NCBI RefSeq assembly: GCF_001723175.1
Contig: NC_064653.1
Location: 2,728,001 to 2,792,000 of the forward strand
Direction: 5' to 3'
Length of the DNA stretch: 64,000 bases
Origin: Penicillium oxalicum
Taxonomy: Eukaryota; Ascomycota; Eurotiomycetes; Eurotiales; Aspergillaceae
The notes below the pieces were generated by a model. It was not told where the DNA came from. It worked only from the letters and a program-made list of their open reading frames with translations, and did not search any database. Each line of letters starts with the position of its first letter. The first letter of the stretch is position 1. Below, piece after piece: positions 58,226-64,000 of this stretch. The position numbers and the translations under genes were made by a program.

Positions 58226-60130
58226 ATGGAGAAATTCCTCAAGCACGGTGGGTCGGTCAGAATTCTGCCGTCCCAAACACGGCCCTCCTCCTCGTTCTCT
58301 TCGTCCCGCTCCGCGTCTCCACAGCTTCCTCCTCTGGCCGGCTTGCCAACTGTGACTTCGTCTACCTCTCACGGAACACAGCCGATTCCCTTTCCTAGCG
58401 CTGCAGTTCAGCGAGTTCCTCTGGGCCCATTTCCTGACGTCCACATTCAGAACACTCCACCTTCTCGGTCCGACTCTGAGGTTTACTTGCCTCGTCTCAC
58501 TTGGGAGCCCTTCGACACTACCAAGATCACCTACATCCCCGGCCACGATACTTGGGCTACCAATAGTCCAACTGGTCCCGTCGATCTTGGTGTTGCTCCC
58601 TCGTCTCCTGGCCTTCTTAAGCAGGCCTTTGATAGTGCCTCTGGATTTCCACTCGCTTGGGGCACTGATCTCTTCACCGAGGGCCCCAACATGAGTGTCA
58701 TCCTCTGTACAGGTGAGTGAGAGCTGCCTGTCGTACCTAGCTATACCTTGCCGTTTCTTGCACGTCATTTTGATCTGAGCGCTGACTAAACTCCACGTTA
58801 GCGGGGTATGACCATACCATCCGGTGAGTAATCCACAAGCACCGCTCTCTTCATCTGAGAGCATGCCCATCTCTCTTAACCTTTGCCGGCAACTGGAGAG
58901 TAAGTGCTAACTTGAGATATGACAATTCTTTAGCTTCTGGGAGGCACTTTCGGGAATCTGCTCCAGGACCATCCAGCACCCTGATTCCCAGGTCAATCGG
59001 CTGTGCATCACCCCCGACAAGAGATACTTGGCTGTCGCGGGTCACCACAATGTGAAGCTCTACGATGCCAAGTCCAGCAACCCGCAGCCCCTGATGACCT
59101 TTGAGGGGCACACCAATAATGTGACCGGGGTTGCTTTTCACTGTGAGGGCAAGTGGATGGTGACCAGCTCCGAGGACTGCTCGATCAAGGTCTGGGACGT
59201 CCGCAGCGGCGGCCTTCAGCGCGACTACCGGCACGACTTCCCGGTCAACGACGTGGTCATCCACCCCAATCAGGCGGAACTGATCAGCGGTGATCGTGGT
59301 GGCATGGTTCGCGTGTGGGATCTGGGTGAGAGCAAGTGTATTCACGAGCTCGAGCCCGAGGAAAACAGCTCGGTGACCAGTGTCAGCGTGGCCAGCGACG
59401 CAACCTTGTTATGTGCTGGAACCAAAAAGGTATGTCATCTTAACTCTCAACCCGATTTTTCCTCTCCAAGTTCTCACATCAAGTTCACTTCAAGGGAAAT
59501 GTCTACCTCTGGCGGATGGTCCAAACTGAGGAAAAAGGCCTCATTATCCCCGTCGCTACTTTCTCGGCCCATCACGACTACCTCAATCGCGTCCTCCTGT
59601 CTCCCGATGTCAAGCACCTGGCCACCTGCTCCGCGGACCACACTGCCAAGGTGTGGAAACCTCGATCCCGACTACCCCCGGCCAAGGCTGCTCTCCAGGA
59701 GTGGAATGAAAACCAGGAGCGACAGGCCCAAATCGAGTCAACGGAGAAGCAGAATGAGGCCGATCCCCTTGAAGCTAAGAGCCAGGGGCACGACCTACTA
59801 CGCATCTTCGACCAGGACCGCCACCTTTTGCGCTTGATTGGCAAAGACCCCCGCGAGGAAACTCCTCAGCAAAAATTCCCCGCGCAACCGGATGGACCCC
59901 CCATGGACCCGGTGAACAAGACTCTTTTCCTCGAAACCACCCTTTCGGGTCATCAGCGATGGGTCTGGGACTGCGCTTTCTCCGCCGACTCCGCTTACCT
60001 AGTGACCGTGTCCAGCGACCATTACGCTCGCCTGTGGGAGCTCAGCACCGGCACCATCATCCGCCAGTACAGTGGTCACCACCGCGGTGCCGTTTGCGTG
60101 GCGCTGAACGACTACTCCGAGCCTCGTTGA
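58226..60130 (+). CDS. lst8: Lst8/Pop3 WD-repeat TOR complex subunit with N-terminal extension
   Basis: WD40 protein that stabilises the TOR kinase in TORC1 and TORC2. Exons 58226-58712, 58802-58823 (22 nt), 58934-59429 and 59495-60130 total 1641 nt, 546 aa; all junctions keep frame. The canonical protein starts at residue 156 ([20 protein letters not shown]) and shows typical Lst8 blades: [79 protein letters not shown] and [20 protein letters not shown]. About 85 Gln/Glu/Arg-rich residues are inserted between the last two blades. The first 155 residues ([17 protein letters not shown]..., Ser/Pro-rich) are continuous with the WD part; initiation at 58226 or 58691 cannot be decided here. Confidence 0.92.
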
Positions 60131-60726
60131 AAGAAATCCTCACGCCTCGGCGGATGCCCCTGATGCATGTTGTGTTCACCTGTCAATTTGCGCTTGTGCG
60201 CCCTTGTTTTGAATTATCTGCGGGCTTGCCGGAGAATGGAGTTAGGGAAACATAGCGTGGCGTTGGACGGGATTTAGTGTATTGCGAGATCTTGGCTCGT
60301 CCCTGTTTAGGATGGACAGAGCAATGGAATGATGATATTCCCCATGTTTCTAAATGTGCCGATTTCATACCCTTACAATAGCATGTACATTACTAGTGAT
60401 ATGGAGATTGACTCTTTACTCACGTAGGAGCCACTCATCCCCATTGTCCCCATTTTGACCCGACTGATCGACGAATAGCAGGTTCAGCTCTGCCCTCACG
60501 ACCATCAGCAAGATCATAGATTAGACCATACGGTTCTTACTGAGGTCGGGTATTGTTTCAAACAGACTCTGTTTTTCAAACTCGGGAAAAGGCAAGCATA
60601 AACAGTGGAAGTTTTCGCTTGAACAATTCAAATGTAAATCGGCCAGTGGGGTCTCATAATACACCAGATCGGAAAATAGCAAGAACCAGACAAGAGATGA
60701 CTGAGAGATCGATATCAAGGCGAGAG

Positions 60727-60730
<4 letters not shown>
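60131..60730. other. Intergenic between convergent lst8 and Tctex-1 genes
   Basis: 3' flank of lst8; no gene seen. Confidence 0.5.

Positions 60731-60757
<27 letters not shown>
60731..60757 (+). repeat. G27 homopolymer tract
   Basis: Twenty-seven consecutive G, 60 bases beyond the stop of the Tctex-1 gene (C-rich in that transcript, G-rich in an lst8 read-through transcript). It could fold as a G-quadruplex; its true length is uncertain in any sequencing method. Confidence 0.85.
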
Positions 60758-60816
60758 AGGAGGGACCATCGCTCAATATCAGATGGAGAGACAAGAACGC
60801 CAAATGGAAGTTGCGC

Positions 60817-61589
60817 CTAGTTGACGGCGAACCACGTCACACTGACCACAACGTCAAGACCTCGCTCCTCGGCACCGGGATACTTGAAAGTCCACATGCC
60901 ATCGCGGTTCACATCCCAGAATGCGCCAGAGGCGGAGTGCATACCGCGCTTACCGGCGTTGCTTTGCGTGCCGTCGGCCGCGGCGGTCTTGTCGATGATG
61001 CCCTGCTGAACGATGGTGCTGTTCACCGTGAAACGGTAGGGAGCCGGCTTGGTGGACTCGAGGGGGCGGTTGCAGTGATGAGAGCCTTGAGGATGGTGTT
61101 CTGTCAGAAGGAGCATTAGTCGATCGGTATTCCAGGAGAGTACTTGGTGGTTCTGGGGAGAGAGGTGGAAAAGGGACAAGAAAGGGTATCCTGCTCACGA
61201 TGATCTGTGAATTCCAGGCGCCGACGAGACTGTGCTCATACTCGGTGGCATCCTTCAAGGCAGAGTCGCAAGCCTATATATACGGTTTCTTGTGTAAGTA
61301 TACGGATGATCAGGCTCAGGCCGTTGACCCATGTGTCCGCTGGCATTGAGGTAAAGGCGAGGGACGATTTCCCGCCATGCACAGGCGGATGGGACTACCA
61401 CAAGGATGGAAACGTACATCGGAGGTAATCTTGGTCAGCTCCGGAATAGGAACGGGCTTGAATACGTGCACAGTCAGCCATTGAACCCGATGAAGTATAG
61501 AGATACCTTGAAAGCAGGAGCCCTCCTACTCTTTTGCGACTAAAAAGGCGGATCACACTTACGGAGACGGGAGCGGCCTCGACAGCCAT
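60817..61589 (-). CDS. Tctex-1-type dynein light chain, one frame break
   Basis: Cytoplasmic dynein light chain (DYNLT/Tctex family) linking cargo to the dynein intermediate chain. Four small exons: 61589-61563 (MAVEAAPVS), 61456-61418 (PVPIPELTKITSD), 61273-61199 (ACDSALKDATEYEHSLVGAW, then NSQII) and 61100-60817. The last exon opens NTILKALITATAP and continues in another frame as ESTKPAPYRFTVNSTIVQQG to GMHSASGAFWDVNRDGMWTF and the end VVVSVTWFAVN. The break is at the C5 run (G5 on plus, 61062-61066). One more base there gives TAPLESTKPAPYRF and a 426-nt CDS of 141 aa, the normal length. Most likely a homopolymer undercall. Confidence 0.88.
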
Positions 61590-62722
61590 TGCGTTTGATT
61601 TGGTAGAGTAGATTGACGATAGTCTAGCGCGATAATACTGGATCAGTCTGATGCTCTTCCCCATTGACGGTGCTGGTCTGCACAGAACAGAGCAAGAATC
61701 CGAGGCCAATATCGCGGTCGGCAAAGTGCAAGTGCACCGATGAGGCGTGCTCCGGAGATAATGCGGGGAGGGGGGGGGGGAGGGAATTGGCTTCGACGAG
61801 GAATGCGGGCTTCTCGGCAGACGGCAATCTAAGCTGGGACAGCGGGCAATGGGATCGGTACTAACTTTTGGGGACCGAGACGATAGGAAACACTTTGCGG
61901 CTTGAGGATTGGCAGGCTGGTAGCGTCAGGAGGATGATTGATTGTTTTGGAAGAGTGGCATCGTTGCGCGGGCTTGTTCAGCCATGTGGACCTGCGCATG
62001 AAACCCCCGAGCGGTGGACCACAAGCGCGGTGATGACTAATACACCGCATCTACACCTCAGCTGCAGTGGTACTCAGCAGGTATCTCATCGGCCAGTTAG
62101 TCAGGGGTAGGTACCAAGCGGTACCCCCTGTCTTGGGCCCCTGAAGCCTCCACTCGGCGGCTTTCGCGTACCAATTGGGTGAGCCGGATCACACGAATGC
62201 CAGTGAAAGCTTCGACTTGGGAACAACGTGCGCCAATGAATTGCTTTTGCAGTTCAGCATTCAATTTAGCATCCAGTCTAGTGTCTAATTTGGCCATTTC
62301 GGGCCATCATGTCGAGTGGCAGAGTTGAACCGAAGCAGACGAGATCCAAACGCTGTACAAGACGATTGATGAATTTGGGATCAGCTCTATCCACGTGAGA
62401 CGGGAGATGCGAAGTACGGTCTAGGTTTGATAACGGGCCCCTAGGAAAATGGTTCATTTGGTCTGGACATGAGTGAGCTATGGTTAAAGACGGGAGCTCT
62501 GTTGTGGGATTTGACAAGTTCTATTCAAAGGCGAGGTACGAAGCCGATGGAGGCGGAAATATTCACGCAACACACTAATTTACAATCTGAAAGTATTCCA
62601 CAATTAAAGACCAAAAAGACGATGAGATCCTGTCATACAATATTCAAAATAGAACATGACGTAATTGGGAATGTAACTACGTGGGCATGTACCTGCGCTC
62701 CTGAACACCAAGGCCCTGCTGT
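61590..62722. other. Intergenic between Tctex-1 gene and hydrolase gene
   Basis: Promoter of the Tctex-1 gene and 3' flank of the hydrolase. A G run lies at about 61770-61780. No gene seen. Confidence 0.5.
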
Positions 62723-64000
62723 TCAAGTACCTCTCACGGCGAACTCGAATTTATCTCCCCGATTCAGATACACAATCTTGTCTCGCAAGCCGGCCATTTC
62801 AACTTCTGTCTTGAAATCTTTGAGTGGACTCGCAAAGACATTGTAATCATCATAATGAATAGGAATCGTCAGGTCTGGCTGGATCAGTTGAATCAACTGC
62901 ACACCTTGCTTTGCATCCATGGTGACCATCAGAGCGAGCGGGGCGAGTGAGGGGGATGGAACAGTGGTACCGCCTAGATGAGCCAGCATCAGATCGATGC
63001 GCTCGTCACGGTAGAGCTCAGGGATCCTTTTGAGTTCATCCACCATAAGAGTATCTCCCGTGATGTAAATTCGATAGCCGCAGGTGAACTTTTCCACATC
63101 ACCAGGGTCGACCCCACCGAGTTCGACCATCCAGCCATTGGTTGGAGGAATCTGGATGAGGCGATGGTGTCAATGCATAGTCGCGGGCGGTACAGGAACA
63201 GATATTGTACTGACTGCTTGGACCACTGAGTTTAGAGTGTCCACGATAGGATGACTGGGTACGTGCTTCCCTGGCATGCCGGTCACGCGGATTTGGTGAC
63301 GTCCTTGGGACACCTTGCTAGAGATTTTCACCGCAGCAGATTCGAAATGGTCTAGCGCTGTGACGCTCGTGAAGGGTTCGGCGGATCTCTCTGTGAGTTG
63401 TTTGTGGGCATGGGGAGTCGTGATGATGGGAAGGTCGCGTCGAAGAGAAGCCTCCACTTCCTGGTCAAAGTGATCTCTGCAGGTATGATTAGATGTACTC
63501 AATTTGACTGTACGCTCACTGGGATGAAGGGAGACAGCTCTGACCCATGATAGTGTGACAAGAGAACCAAGTCAATCCGCGGTAAATTATGAAGATCAAC
63601 GGCGGGATTGGTTTGTCGCGTGGCAGACACTCCCGGTCCGAGATGGACATGATCGCCGGCATGGAGGAAATTGGGCTTTGGTCGATCATGAATAAGTCGA
63701 ATTCAGCGCTTCTCATTCTGGGAGGATGTTGGAAGATGAACATACATCGGTCATGATTCGCACTCCCATCCATTCTCTAATTTTGTGAGCTTTTTGCCCG
63801 ACAGCCTCGAAGGGACCTAGACCGCATCCGTGTCACCAGTAGTGACTACTTACACGATGGTTGTCGCAGTGCCGATAAAGTAAATCGAAGCATTCTCGCC
63901 CCCATTTGGCTGGGACGGATGAAGCTTGACTTCTTTAGGAGACGGCAGACTATCTGGCACTGTGGCACCTTGAGGAAGATCGCGGGTTGCCGGAAGATCC
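62723..64000 (-). CDS. Metallo-beta-lactamase-fold hydrolase, partial (N-terminus beyond right edge)
   Basis: Metal-dependent hydrolase of the UlaG/NAPE-PLD-like branch of the MBL superfamily. Exons inferred: 64000-63854 (open at the edge), 63776-63746 (31 nt), 63675-63545, 63476-63215 and 63151-62723; all junctions keep frame. The sequence reads ASIYFIGTATTIV, EWMGVRIMTDPNFLHAGDHV (D after the first strands), then across an intron SHYHGDHFDQEV, the H-x-H-x-D-H metal site. Further conserved parts are ITTPHAHKQL, PPTNGWMVELGGVDPG, GYRIYITGDTL (metal-bridging D), DLMLAHLGGTT, and IPIHYDDYNVFASPLKDF (last metal His). It ends YLNRGDKFEFAVRGT. About 333 codons are visible. Substrate unknown; a phosphodiester- or lactone-hydrolysing role is only a family-level inference. 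Confidence 0.88.

Overview
The window looks like nuclear DNA of a filamentous ascomycete, most likely an Aspergillus/Penicillium relative (Eurotiales). Genes carry short GT-AG introns (about 50-350 nt), and the recognisable proteins (ataxin-2/Pbp1, Bud6, Trl1 tRNA ligase, Yar1, Vps37, GPR1/FUN34 transporter, Naa10, Lst8, Tctex-1 light chain) resemble those of that group. No bacterial operon, CRISPR array, rRNA or convincing tRNA was seen. Splice sites were worked out by hand from reading frame and GT/AG signals.

Layout. 1-3679: Pbp1 on minus, running off the left edge. 5.2-6.4 kb: a decayed unrecognised gene. 7.4-10.6 kb: polarity factor Bud6. 11.8-13.3 kb: secreted Cys-rich, probably GPI-anchored protein. 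13.9-14.8 kb: aminoglycoside-phosphotransferase-like gene with nonsense codons. 16.1-17.0 kb: hypothetical with acidic tail. 18.4-19.9 kb (minus): bHLH regulator, followed by almost 10 kb with no convincing gene, perhaps its long leader or promoter. 29.9-31.7 kb: Sft2 vesicle protein. 32.2-34.7 kb (minus) and 35.2-35.9 kb (plus): tRNA ligase and Yar1 sharing a divergent promoter. 36.5-37.3 kb: Vps37. 37.6-38.8 kb (minus): acetate-transporter family. 42.0-43.0 kb (minus): short-chain dehydrogenase. 46.5-48.3 kb: secreted glycine-rich repeat protein. 49.2-51.4 kb: large Pro/Ser/Gln-rich protein. 51.7-52.6 kb (minus): Naa10. 54.6-57.2 kb (minus): unrecognised coiled-coil protein with a thrice-repeated acidic Phe motif. 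58.2-60.1 kb: Lst8 with N-terminal extension. 60.8-61.6 kb (minus): Tctex-1 dynein light chain. 62.7-64.0 kb (minus): metallo-beta-lactamase-fold hydrolase running off the right edge.

Most genes are housekeeping functions in RNA metabolism (Pbp1, Trl1), translation/ribosome assembly and protein maturation (Yar1, Naa10), membrane traffic (Sft2, Vps37, dynein), polarity (Bud6) and nutrient signalling (Lst8). They form no pathway cluster.

Two kinds of broken reading frame occur. Conserved genes (trl1, vps37, the Tctex-1 gene, probably bud6, the 49-51 kb gene) and the glycine-rich repeat gene carry isolated one-base shifts, most simply read as sequencing indels. Intergenic remnants (5.2-6.4 kb, 13.9-14.8 kb, 28.3 kb) carry in-frame nonsense codons, as expected for real pseudogenes.
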